Part shown: positions 55,223-64,000 of the stretch, in pieces
Position numbering within the stretch: position 1 is the first letter of the stretch
How the letters are laid out: the number at the start of each line of letters is the position of its first letter
Source of the DNA: Phaseolus vulgaris
Lineage: Eukaryota > Streptophyta > Magnoliopsida > Fabales > Fabaceae
Direction: 5' to 3'
Length of the DNA stretch: 64,000 bases
NCBI RefSeq assembly: GCF_000499845.2
Contig: NC_023750.2
Location: 9,631,845 to 9,695,844 of the forward strand
The notes under the pieces: generated by a model
Database searches by the model: none
The model's input: the letters and a program-made list of their open reading frames with translations, nothing else
What the model was told of the DNA's origin: nothing
Translations under genes and position numbers: made by a program

Positions 55223-56802
55223 TGTAGAAAATGAAGCTTTGATGAAACCAAATATGTGAAGAAAGCTTGATGCGTGTGCTACTTTGTTTGGAGCTTAGTT
55301 CTAGGGTGTTTACAATTTCTGTAAAATTCATTCTTAATCCTATGCACAACTGAATTAATCTGGTTTGAAAAAGAAAAATGTTTTTCTAAGCCAAGTGAAA
55401 AACAATCGGTTGATTTCACGGTTTAGTCGATTGTTTTACACCCAACTTGTTTGAGAGTTTTCAAAAGTGATTTTGACTTGGTTGACTAACTGTCAAAACC
55501 AATTCAACTGGTTAAAACGACATTTTAACCGATTGATTGTCAAGTTCTTAACAACTTTTCAAAAACCTGTTAAATCTGTTTTCAGTTGATTTAAATATGT
55601 TTTGGGTTGTAATTAACTTCCTAAAACAGCTAGATTTAAGAGCTATAAATCTCGTTACCCTCCACATTCAATAGAACACAGAAAGTGAGATCGAAAATGT
55701 TTTGAGAAGAGATTTGATTCAAAGTGTACCGCCCTGGTAGTCGGAAGTGATGACGTGGCATCAAGCTATTGTATAGGCGTGTTGATGGGACGCCTGGCTG
55801 GCAGAAGGGAAGGAAGTCGGGGGGCTCGTGTAGTCGCCAGTTATTAAGTTGGCGTGCTCCGATCTCCGACACACCAGAATCGGCGGTCACTGGGTTGAAG
55901 ATGAAGTCGCCAGATGCGAACCCAGGCGACCTCGTGGTTAGAGATCGCCGAAAGTGAGGACATCGCCGAAGATGAAGGCAGATGGTCATTTCCCAGCTGG
56001 CCAGAGGATGAGGTCGGGGGATAGCTTACTTGAGCATATACGGTGAAACAGGTGGTGCAAATCATGAAGGCGGCCGGCGAGACCACAGGGAAGGTGTGAA
56101 CGAAGGCACCCGAACTCGCCATCCAGAAGAGATCACGCTCCAAGGCAACTATGCACTGAGTAGTATCATGCATAAGTAACTTAGCCAAAGAAGAGTCAGA
56201 AGTAGCGCCCAAGTCAAGGATGCTCCAGATGAAGGCACGTGTACAACTGGATGCGAGCCACGTGTCCAGATGTGTAACTGCCAGGAGAGAGAAAGTATCC
56301 AGGTATATAAGAGTTTCCAACGAACTTCTGAGGTACGCACGCGTTTAGAATTACTTCTTTACAACTGCGAGAACGAGAGTACACTGAGAGAGAACTGGTT
56401 ACGGTTCCTTAGAGTTCTTGAGTTTTACTCTTGAGTAATTGGTGGTTCAGTCGCTGACTTGGGCGTCGGAGCGCGATCGGCCGCAGCGGCGCCGTTTCGT
56501 CTTTTGCAGGTTCTTGAGGTGGATTGCGGTGAAGGACGAAGGCTAACACGGCGCATACGTCGATCCAAGTTTGACGAGGCAAAGCTCCAGCGTTTTGGTC
56601 AACAGGCAGGATCACAAAGTTTGGTAAGATTGCCTAAAGGTTGTGCATTGGTTCAAAAACTGATTTTAGGAGCTCTGCGATTTCCTGAATACCAGGTGTA
56701 ATCTGTTCCTTTTAATTCTTGTAGTTGTTTTCTTTCTTTATACTTGAAAGTCTGTAAAACTGTGAAGTCAGAGGATTGTTTTGATAGTGGCTGTGTGAAA
56801 GG
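55223..56802 (+). repeat. Copia LTR (family of 3541-4608), interrupted twice
   Basis: The parts are 55223-55724 and 56620-56802. They align with 3541-4250, including the AACTGGTTAAAACG palindrome region and the GTGTAATCTGTTCCTTT block. The LTR is interrupted by the solo LTR 55725-56614 and then by Tat-3 from 56803; its remainder should lie beyond the right edge of the window. Confidence 0.8.
55725..56614 (+). repeat. Solo LTR (Tat-3 family), TSD CAAAG
   Basis: 890 bp, TGTACCGCCCTGG to GGCAGGATCA, with the perfect duplication CAAAG (55720-55724 and 56615-56619). It contains CGCTGACTTGGGCGTCGGAGCG and CGGCCGCAGCGGCGCCG near the 3' end. Its first about 76 bp match the start of Tat-3. Confidence 0.9.
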
Positions 56803-56879
56803 TGTACCGATCAGGTAACCGGAAGTGATGACGTGGCGGCCAGCGATAATGTAGGCGTGTTGAACGGGACACCTGGATG
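56803..56879 (+). repeat. Truncated 5' LTR head of Tat-3 joined to gag
   Basis: TGTACCGATCAGG... matches the first about 76 bp of 55725-56614, then passes directly into gag coding sequence (TPFAQAITDTPIP). The rest of the LTR, the PBS and the gag start are missing. Confidence 0.8.
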
Positions 56880-57800
56880 ACACGCCTTTCGCTCAGGCGA
56901 TTACCGACACGCCTATCCCTACGAGTGTGGTACCTGTGAAGGATGTTTTTACCGGCGTGGAGGATCTTGAGGCACATCTCACCACGTTCCATACGCAGAT
57001 GATGCTGTCAGGAGGGTCAGACACCGTGTACTGCAAGATGTTTGTAAGCACCCTTCAGGGAACGACGCTGGAATGGTTTGTGAGCCTGCCTACGAGTCAC
57101 ATAACCAACTTCCAACAGTTTTCAAAGATCTTCGTCGAGCAGTACATTGTGAACAAGGCACCGCCCAGGGTGTCTTATGATTTGTTCGACATCAGGCAGT
57201 ATCAGGGAGAGTCCCTCAGGGACTACCTGAATTGTTTGGGGGCGCAGATGGTCCGCTCGCCAGCCAAAGACGAAGAGATGCTGGTCTACGCATTCAAGAA
57301 GGGCGTGCTGCCGGGACCATTCTGCGAGGCATTGATCAGGGCTCACCCTGCCACATTTGCTGAGGTCAGGCGACTTGCGGTGGCCCACATCGCCGATGAG
57401 AGTGAGGTCGCCGAGAAGAGGGGAAGCGTGGCTCCCGCTAGGCCACGTGCCCAGACCAGGATCCAGCCACAGAGGGTGCTGGAGACAGCGGCGGCCAAGA
57501 GGGATCAGAGGACTCGCCATCCTTATGATCCAAGGAAGAACAAGGGCAGGGGCCCAGGGCGCCCTCAACCAGCACGCCGGGAGTACAATCGCCCGCCAAA
57601 GCACAAGTTTGTCATGGGATTGGCGGACCTGATCGCCATTCCCAATATATCAGCTAGGTTGAAAGCGCCCGAGAAGGTGGGTGACAAGGTGCTGGGACCA
57701 AAGCCAGACGCCTAGTGTGAGTTCCACCAGAGCTTTGGCCACACCGTGGATTCGTGCTTGGCTTTAGGATACCAGCTCGACGATCTGGTCAAGAGCGGGT
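56880..57800 (+). pseudogene. Tat-3 gag region (amber at 57713)
   Basis: The N-terminus is cut at the deletion junction. The capsid-like core is clear: DVFTGVEDLEAHLTTFHTQM, LEWFVSLPTSHITNF, IFVEQYIVNKAPP, YDLFDIRQYQGE and YAFKKGVLPGPFCEA. A basic Arg/Pro-rich tail follows (about 57460-57600). TAG at 57713-57715 replaces the Trp of the WCEFH zinc-binding-like motif (Trp in Tat-2). The frame continues with FGHTVDSCLALGYQLDDL. Confidence 0.87.
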
Positions 57801-58927
57801 TCCTAAACGACTATTTGCTGGATAGAAGGACGGGGGGCGCGTCGAGCTCCCAACCAGCAGGTGGTGAGGTTCAACAGCATGAGATGCCTACCCACGGAGA
57901 AATCCACACCATTGCAGGAGGTTTCTCGGGTGGTGGATGCACCGCGTCACAGAGGAAAAAGTATGCAAGGTCTGTGATGACGGTGGATATGTTTGAAGAC
58001 CACTCGCCGAATGTGGACATTACGTTCACGAAGCAAGATCTTCGGGACGTTGTGCCTCATGACAACGACCCCATAGTCATCTCGCTGATCACAGCAGGAA
58101 GGAAGGTCCACAGGGTTCTGGTGGACCAAGGAAGCTCGGCAGACGTGATGTTCTGGCCGACTTTCACGCAGTTGGAGCTACCCCTTGACCAGCTGAGGCC
58201 CTATGGAGGGTGTTTGTATGGTTTCGCTGGTGACCAGGTGGAGATCAGGGGGTACATTGAGTTGAGGACTACGTTTACAGATGAGGCGGGTTCGAGAATA
58301 GAGAAAATCAAGTACCTTGTCGTGAACGCTCCTTCAGCATACAACATTCTGTTGGGAAGGCCCACGCTCAACAGAATAGGCGCTATACCGTCGACCCGGC
58401 ACATGAAGGTGAAGCTGCCGTCTATGGAGGGGGTGGTGATCACCATCAAGTCCGACCAGAAAGAAGCGAAGAAGTGCTATGAGAATAGCCTGAAGAACAA
58501 GAGGTCGGTGAGTTACGTGACAACCACCCCGCCTCCTGGTGTGAAGCCCAGACCGACGGTAATAGAAGAGACCGCCGGTAGTGACGTGGTGATGGTGGAT
58601 GTTGAGCTGGGGGAGGGGAACGCCGGTCTAGAGGAAGAAGAGGCGAGGAATCGCCCTGAGGAAGCGAGGGAGCTGGGAATCGCCAGGGCGGTGATCGCCA
58701 GAGAAACCAGGCCAAAATCCGTCGAGCAGTGGCTCGAAAGAGAGATCGGAGGACAGATCTTCAAGCTGGAAAGATCTCTGGAGGTTGAGCTCCAGGACCA
58801 GATCGCCAAGGTGATAGAGCGGCATCTGGATGCGTTTGCATGGTCCGCTTCGGACATGCCCGGGATCGACCCCGACTTCTTGTGCCATCATTTGGCGATG
58901 GACAATCAGGTGAGACCAGTGCGGTAG
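57800..58927 (+). pseudogene. Tat-3 protease region (amber at 58925)
   Basis: Open from 57716 to 58924. Protease active-site block KVHRVLVDQGSSADVM (about 58107-58150), then LLGRPTLNRIGAIPSTRHMK. An acidic linker with Glu/Ala/Arg (58580-58700) follows, then FAWSASDMPGIDPDFLCHHL. TAG at 58925-58927 stands where Tat-2 has Gln in VRQRRRKFN. Confidence 0.87.
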
Positions 58928-60130
58928 AGGAGAAGGAAATTCAACGAGCAAAGGAGGCAGGCGATTAGAGACGAAACCCAGAAGCTCCTCACTGCAGGCC
59001 ATATCAGGGAAGTCCAGTACCCTGAGTGGCTGGCTAATGTCGTGCTGGTGAAGAAGAGCAATGGGAAATGGCGCATGTGCGTCGATTTCACCGATCTGAA
59101 TAAGGCCTGCCCAAAGGATTCGTATCCTTTGCCAAGCATAGACGTCCTCGTGGACAGTGCTGCAGGGTGTAAGTTTTTGAGTTTCCTGGATGCCTTCTCG
59201 GGGTATAACCAGATCAAGATGCACCCCATGGATGAAGAGAAGACTGCCTTCATGACCGAGAGATCGTGCTACTGCTACAAGGTGATGCCTTTTGGGCTGA
59301 AGAACGCGGGGGCCACGTACCAGAGGTTGATGTATCGAGTACTTGCACCAATGTTGGGAAGAAATGTGCAAGCATACGTCGATGACATGGTCGTGACCTC
59401 GCCAGAAAAGAGCAAGCACGTTGCGGACTTGGAGGAATTGTTCACCACGATCGCCAAGTTCAGGTTAAAGCTGAATCCCGAGAAGTGCATCTTTGGCGTG
59501 GAGGCAGGAAAGTTCCTGGGATTTCTCTTAACTGAAAGAGGAATAGAGGCCAACCCGGATAAGTGTGCCGCCATCTTGGCGATGAGGAGCCCGACCACTG
59601 TGAAGGAAGTACAACAGCTTACAGGTCGGATGGCCGCCCTGTCTCGGTTCGTGTCGGCTAGCGGAGAGAAGGGCCATCCATATTTCCAGTGTTTAAGGCG
59701 GAATAGCAAGTTTGCCTGGACGAAGGAGTGTGAAGAAGCCTTCATCAGGCTTAAGGAGTATCTGGCGAGCCCACCGGTTTTGTGCAAACCGCTGGTGGGA
59801 ACCCCTCTCAGGTTGTATTTTGCTGTAACTGAGAGGGCGGTGAGCGCGGTGCTCGCCCAGGACCAAGATCAGGCTCAAAAGCCTATTTATTTTGTTAGTA
59901 AGGTGCTGCAGGGCCCCGAAACGAGATATCAGGCCCTAGAGAAGGCTGCACTGGCAGTAGTCTTTTCGGCGAGGAGGTTACGCCACTATTTCCATAGCTT
60001 CACGATACTGGTGATGACCGACCTGCCCATCCAGAAGGTCTTGAAGAAGCCCGATGTTGCGGGAAGGATGGTGAAGTGGGCAGTGGAGCTGTCGGAGTTT
60101 GATATTAAGTATGAGCCCCGAGGCCCGATC
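58928..60130 (+). pseudogene. Tat-3 reverse transcriptase and first RNase H
   Basis: No internal stop. The RT has EWLANVVLVKKSNGKWRMCV, FLDAFSGYNQIKMHPMDEE, MPFGLKNAGATYQRLM and YVDD (59375-59386). It continues to the RNase H blocks IYFVSKVLQGPETRYQALEK and MTDLPIQKVLKKPDVAGRMV. All visible catalytic motifs are intact; the part is flanked by TAG stops at 58925 and 60446. Confidence 0.9.
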
Positions 60131-60960
60131 AAGGGGCAGATCTTCGCAGACTTCGTGGTCGAGCTCTCGTCTGAAGCAGCACGAATTGAAGGGGATGACT
60201 TCCGTTGGGTGCTTTCAGTGGACGGATCATCGAACCAGCAAGGTAGCGGTGCTGGAGTCATCCTGGAGGGACCCAACGGCATGCTGATCGAACAATCTTT
60301 GAGGTTTGCCTTCAAGGCCAGCAACAATCAAGCAGAATACGAGGCGCTGATCGCCGGTATCCTGCTGGCCAAGGAGATGGGAGCTAGGGTGCTGATGGCT
60401 AAGAGTGACTCGCTGTTAGTCACGGGACAAGTAACAGGCGAGTTCTAGGCTAAAGATCCACAAATGGCGGCTTACCTGGAGTATGTGCAGGAATTGAAGA
60501 GTTCCTTTGTCTCCTTTGAAGTAGTGCATGTGCCCAGGGAGCAGAATGCCCGAGCTGACTTGCTAGCCAAGCTCGCCAGTTCGGGCAAGGGGGGTAGGCA
60601 GAGGACGGTGATTCAAGAAACTCTGAAGACGCCTAGAGCATTTGTAGCAGATCACCTGGTCCTTCAAATAAGCAAGTCGACGGAGAAAGCGGCGAGGAGT
60701 CACAGGTCTTTGACTCAGGAGACCTTGAGATCGCCAAGAATAAGAGCATGTCGGGGAGAGAGGGTGAACATGACGCAGGTCTGCGCTACACATGAGCCAG
60801 ACACCTGGGTAACGCAGTACAAGCGATGCCTGGCGGATGGCCTTCTCCCGCTGGATCCGACGGAGGCTAGGAAGGTAAAGAAGAATTCTAGCAAGTTCAC
60901 AATGATTGATGGCGAGTTGTATAGGTTTGGGTTCACTCACCCACTCCTGGAATGTGTGCA
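60131..60960 (+). pseudogene. Tat-3 second RNase H (amber at 60446) and linker
   Basis: FADFVVELSSEA, VLSVDGSSNQQGSGAG, FKASNNQAEYEALIAGILLA and MAKSDSLLVTGQVTGEF, then TAG at 60446-60448 (Gln in Tat-2: GEFQAKDP), then PREQNARADLLAKLASS. This is the extra RNase H typical of Tat elements, with catalytic residues present. Confidence 0.87.
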
Positions 60961-62032
60961 TGGCGAGAAATGTACGAGAATTATGGCAGAGCTCCATGAA
61001 GGGATATGCGGAAGCCACGTCGGGGGTCGAGCTCTGGCCGCAAGGACTCTCCGTGCAGGTTACTACTGGCCAACAATGAGAGAAGACTGCAAGAAGTATG
61101 CACAGTGCTGCAAACAATGCCAGCAGCACGCCGATTGGCACAAGGCGCCTCCCGAGGAGTTGAAGTCGATTTACAGCCCTTGGCCGTTTCATACATGGGG
61201 AATCGACATCCTGGGACCGTTCCCGCTGGCGATCAGGCAGATGAAGTACTTGGTGGTGGCGATTGAATATTTCACCAAGTGGATCGAAGCAGAACCAGTG
61301 GCCCAGATCACCGCACACAAGATCGAGGGTTTCGTGTGGAAGAACATTGTGTGCCGGTTTGGTGTGCCCAAACGCCTGGTGTCGGACAATGGGACTCAGT
61401 TTGCAAGTCACCTGTTGAAGAAGCTGTGCGAAGGGGTGGGAATTCAACAAGTATTTGCATCCGTCGAGCACCCTCAGACGAATGGCCAAGTAGAGTCAGC
61501 CAATCAGGTGTTGTTAAGAGGTTTGAAGAGAAGGTTAGAGAAAGCCAAAGGAAGTTGGGCTGAGGAGGTACCCCGTATAGTCTGGGCGTACCACACCACC
61601 GAGCAGTCAGGAACCCATGAGACCCCGTTCAGCCTGGTCTATGGATGCGACGCAATGATTCCAGTAGAAATCCAAGAGAGCTCGCTGAGATTCCAGAACT
61701 TTGTAGCGGAAGACTCGAATGAGGAAAGAAGGCTGAATCTGGATTTGCTGGATGAGGTCAGGGAGGAGGCGAGATTGAAAGCTGAGGCGGTGAAGAGAAG
61801 GATTGAACGAAGATATAACTCGAAGGTGATGCCAAGACAGTTCAGAGAGGGCGACCTGGTGATGAGGAAGGCCCACCAGTACGAGATGGAGAATAAACTG
61901 TCGCCTAAGTGGACGGGACCGTTCAGAATAACCGAGGCGCTCGGGAACGACACCTACCGCTTAGAGACATTGGAAGGAGGGGCGATTCCTCGCACTTGGA
62001 ACGCCACGCACCTCAAGTTATATTACAGTTAA
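60960..62032 (+). pseudogene. Tat-3 integrase, uninterrupted
   Basis: Zinc domain MAELHEGICGSHVGG...CCKQCQQHADW; DDE core with Asp at GIDILGPF (61205-61207), Asp at SDNGTQFAS (61385-61387) and Glu at QVESAN (61493-61495); C-terminal part EEARLKAEAVKRRIERRYNS, GDLVMRKAHQYEMENKLSP and KWTGPFRITEALGN. It ends at TAA 62030-62032. The domain itself is intact, but it sits downstream of three TAG codons in the shared frame. Confidence 0.9.
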
Positions 62033-62283
62033 GAACTTTGTAAGTAAAAACAAACACGAAGAGTTTTACAATGTTTCTGTTAAAACAGTTTGGAGGGGGC
62101 ACTCTTTTTTCCCTAAGGAGGGTTTTTAATGAGGCCGCCCAATAAAGAAGAGTTTTCGAAGTTTAAAGTGTTTTAGATTGCATGCTTGTTGTTTTCTGAA
62201 AGTTTTGAAGAAAGACCTTGTCACTTATATGTGATTTAAGGCAAGTTAAAGATATATTGCATGCTTTCTAAAAAGTTTCTAAG
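62033..62283 (+). other. Tat-3 post-pol spacer
   Basis: Noncoding. It contains GGAGGGGGCACTCTTTTTTCC and AATAAAG-type sequence like the region after Tat-2 pol. It may hold polyadenylation-type signals, but this is not certain. Confidence 0.5.
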
Positions 62284-62760
62284 TCCCCATCGTCTTTCGG
62301 CGATTGGCGGCATCAGTTAAAGTTAAAGTCCTCATCGTCTTTCGGCGATCGGAGGCACCAGTTAAAAGACCTCAACGCCCTCGCGTGTCCTGAGGCGAGA
62401 TAACGACCTCCTCGCCATCGAGCGAGTGCAGGCGAGAAAGAGTAAAAAGTCCTCAGTGCTTCCAGAGGAGAGAAGATGTAGCCTCTGGGGCAATGTAGAG
62501 GCACCAGTAAAAAAGTCCTCAGTGTTTCTGGGGGGGAGAAGATGTAACCCCTGGGGCAATGTAGAGGCACGAGTTAAAGACCTTCTCGCCGATGAACGAG
62601 TTCAGGCGAGTTAAAGGCCTTCTCGCCGATGAGCGAGTTCAGGCGAGTTAAAGACCTTCTCGCCGATGAGCGACTTCAGGCGAGTTAAAGACCTGCTCGC
62701 CGATGAGCGAGTTCAGGTAAGATAAAATCCTTCTCGTCTCGAACGAGTTCAGGTATGGTG
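62284..62760 (+). repeat. Composite tandem repeats after Tat-3 pol
   Basis: There are three kinds of unit: two copies with CATCGTCTTTCGGCGAT (62288 and 62334); two copies of about 67 bp with AGTCCTCAGTGTTTC-type and GGGGCAATGTAGAGGCAC (about 62448-62575); and about five copies of a 38-bp unit with CTCGCCGATGAGCGAGTTC (62578-62757). They sit in the post-pol region, where Tat-1 and Tat-2 also have arrays. Confidence 0.82.
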
Positions 62761-63358
62761 TAAAGGGTGGAAGAAGTTTGGAGGGTGGCTAAGGTAGGTT
62801 TGAAGAGAACGCCTAGCCACCCGGTCTTTTGTTCTGAAGCTCAGGGAGGTAGAGAAGGATCCGAAAGGCGCCTCTGCCCCCAGATAAAGGAACAAATGCC
62901 AAGTTGTGAAGGCAAGAGGAAGCTGATAATCGCCAAGAATCTTTGGCGACCAGCAGAAATTCAAGCAATGGCGAGAAAGTCAAGACCCGTTTTGATAAGG
63001 CAGATCAGATGAGCTGTGTTTTAAGCCATTAGTTGGATTGAAGTTCGTTATTTGAAGAGCGATTTCACGCTAAGGTTCATTACCTTGAGGTAACAAGTTG
63101 TTAGAGTGTTATTGTTCGAAGACTGATGGTTCGAGGCGGATAGTATACAATTGCGATTACGAAGTTACTAAGTTAATTTGTCTAAAGAGGTTTGTGCAAG
63201 GAGGATAAAGTGAACAAGAAGAGAGCATAAAAAGAAATGGAAAATGTCATAGCATAAGTAACACCAGTTCAGAATACATGTACAAGAAAAGAAAGAGCTT
63301 ATTACAAGTAGGTATATCTAAAGGAGAAAGCATAGGAATCGTGGATGGAGGGAAGCAA
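62761..63358. other. Tat-3 spacer between array and antisense ORF, no gene
   Basis: Noncoding. By position it should include the 3' untranslated region of the antisense gene. No recognised motif. Confidence 0.45.
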
Positions 63359-64000
63359 TCAGTCTTCAGAAGGAACAACCTTCCCGTCCACCACCTCGTT
63401 GTTCAGCGACACCATGGAAAGATCCAAGTCGGGGTACAGGCAGGCGAATTGTTCCCGGGCAACATCGAATCCAGCAGCGAGAATCTGGGCGGAGCTCAGC
63501 TCAAGTTCTTCAATCTGTTTCTTTAGCCCCTCGTTCTGCTGCTTCAGTTCTTCAGCCCCCTCCCGAGCTTGAAGAAGGTCTTCAATAACCTTCTTGGATT
63601 CCGCCTGCGCCTGGGCCAGCTCTGCGGCGACCTTCCCATTTTCCTCTTTGGCCTCGGCGAGTTTGGCCATGGTGTCATCTCTCTCCTTCTCGACTTTCCC
63701 CAAGAAGACCTCCCGATCAGCTGACCTTTTCTCGAGGTTTTTTACCTTGGCGGCGTCTGCTTTGATCAACGCCTCCAGGTCAGCCACTTTGACGCGATAA
63801 GGGACCAGCTTGCTCTCCAGCTCGATCTTCTCTTGAGCTAAGAGCTGCACCTTATGGCGTAGATCGGTGGCCTCCATGCGTGCCTCCCGAAGCTCAATGC
63901 TCATGGCATCCTCCACTCGGGAGTGATCGATCTCCGCGAGCATGAGATTGCAGGATAACTTCTCCGCCTCGATCCTGATTGTGCGATTTTCCTCTTGGAG
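63359..64000 (-). CDS. Tat-3 antisense ORF, coiled-coil C-terminal part (partial)
   Basis: The minus-strand frame is open from the right window edge to the stop at 63359-63361, at least 213 codons. It is a long charged coiled coil (VKNLEKRSADREVFLGKVEK, EELKQQNEGLKKQIEELEL) ending in NEVVDGKVVPSED. The Tat-2 antisense gene b has the same coiled coil plus VVDGKVVP tail. The N-terminal Transposase_28-like part would lie beyond the window. No function is known. Confidence 0.65.
   Translation of the reverse strand, partial: LQEENRTIRIEAEKLSCNLMLAEIDHSRVEDAMSIELREARMEATDLRHKVQLLAQEKIELESKLVPYRVKVADLEALIKADAAKVKNLEKRSADREVFLGKVEKERDDTMAKLAEAKEENGKVAAELAQAQAESKKVIEDLLQAREGAEELKQQNEGLKKQIEELELSSAQILAAGFDVAREQFACLYPDLDLSMVSLNNEVVDGKVVPSED

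Larger units (their letters stand above)
56803..64000 (+). mobile_element. Tat-3: Ty3/gypsy Tat element, 5'-deleted, runs off the window
   Basis: It starts with the first part of a Tat LTR, then gag-pol in one frame (56880-62032) with only three TAG stops, a post-pol tandem array and an antisense ORF open to the right edge. The closest relatives in the window are Tat-2 and the solo LTR 55725-56614. The left 5-mer is AAAGG (56798-56802); its partner would be outside the window. Confidence 0.88.

Noticed and set aside
13875..60448. TAG codons as programmed readthrough or recoding in Tat gag-pol
   Set aside because: The TAG positions differ between Tat-2 and Tat-3 and are not at one gag-pol boundary, so private decay explains them better than a conserved recoding site.

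Overview
This 64 kb window has no recognisable host gene. It is a dense nest of plant LTR retrotransposons, solo LTRs and one LINE. The element types point to a plant: Tat-lineage Ty3/gypsy elements with a second RNase H and antisense ORFs, Sirevirus-like Ty1/copia elements with repeated polypurine tracts and LTR palindromes, and an L1-type LINE with a C-terminal RNase H. The abundant AAACAACCGATTGTTT motif and overall style suggest a phaseoloid legume (Phaseolus/Vigna type); that narrower call is from memory, not a search. The setting is probably repeat-rich, heterochromatic intergenic DNA.

Layout. (1) 254-11063: Tat-1, an old minus-strand Tat element, heavily mutated (RT motif YLND instead of YVDD) and invaded by two solo LTRs (3541-4608 and 5095-6149). 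(2) 11159-31709: a three-level nest. A 718-bp solo LTR (TSD ATAAA) holds Sire-A, a pol-less copia element (11476-31303, TSD GCATT). The 5' LTR of Sire-A holds Tat-2, a young plus-strand Tat element (11988-25568, TSD GAATT). (3) 31710-34131: an (AAT)n-rich tract carrying two more solo LTRs (TSDs AATAT and ATCAT). (4) 34132-36850: AT-rich DNA without recognised content. (5) 36851 to about 45700: an old minus-strand LINE whose ORF1 is split by two copia solo LTRs (TSDs CAATC and GTAGG). (6) 46411-52792: Sire-B, a deleted copia element with a Tat-type solo LTR in its 3' LTR (TSD GTTTG). (7) 53353-54495: a solo LTR (TSD ACACT). (8) 55223 to the right edge: a copia LTR interrupted by a Tat-type solo LTR (55725-56614, TSD CAAAG) and by Tat-3, a plus-strand Tat element that runs off the window.

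In the Tat elements the sense strand encodes gag, protease, reverse transcriptase, RNase H, a second RNase H and integrase. The region after pol carries tandem repeats and then antisense ORFs. In Tat-2 these are two paralogous genes that splice in frame through introns at the same phase and position. The copia elements keep gag pieces; Sire-A also keeps an intact 400-codon downstream ORF although pol is gone.

The signals most worth following are: a two-stem hairpin with compensatory changes, repeated in Tat U3 regions and in the Tat-2 post-pol array; the spliced antisense genes; premature stops in Tat-2 and Tat-3 gag-pol that are all TAG, mostly explicable by C-to-T change at CHG sites; and a 21-bp-period palindrome that expands and contracts in Sirevirus LTRs.
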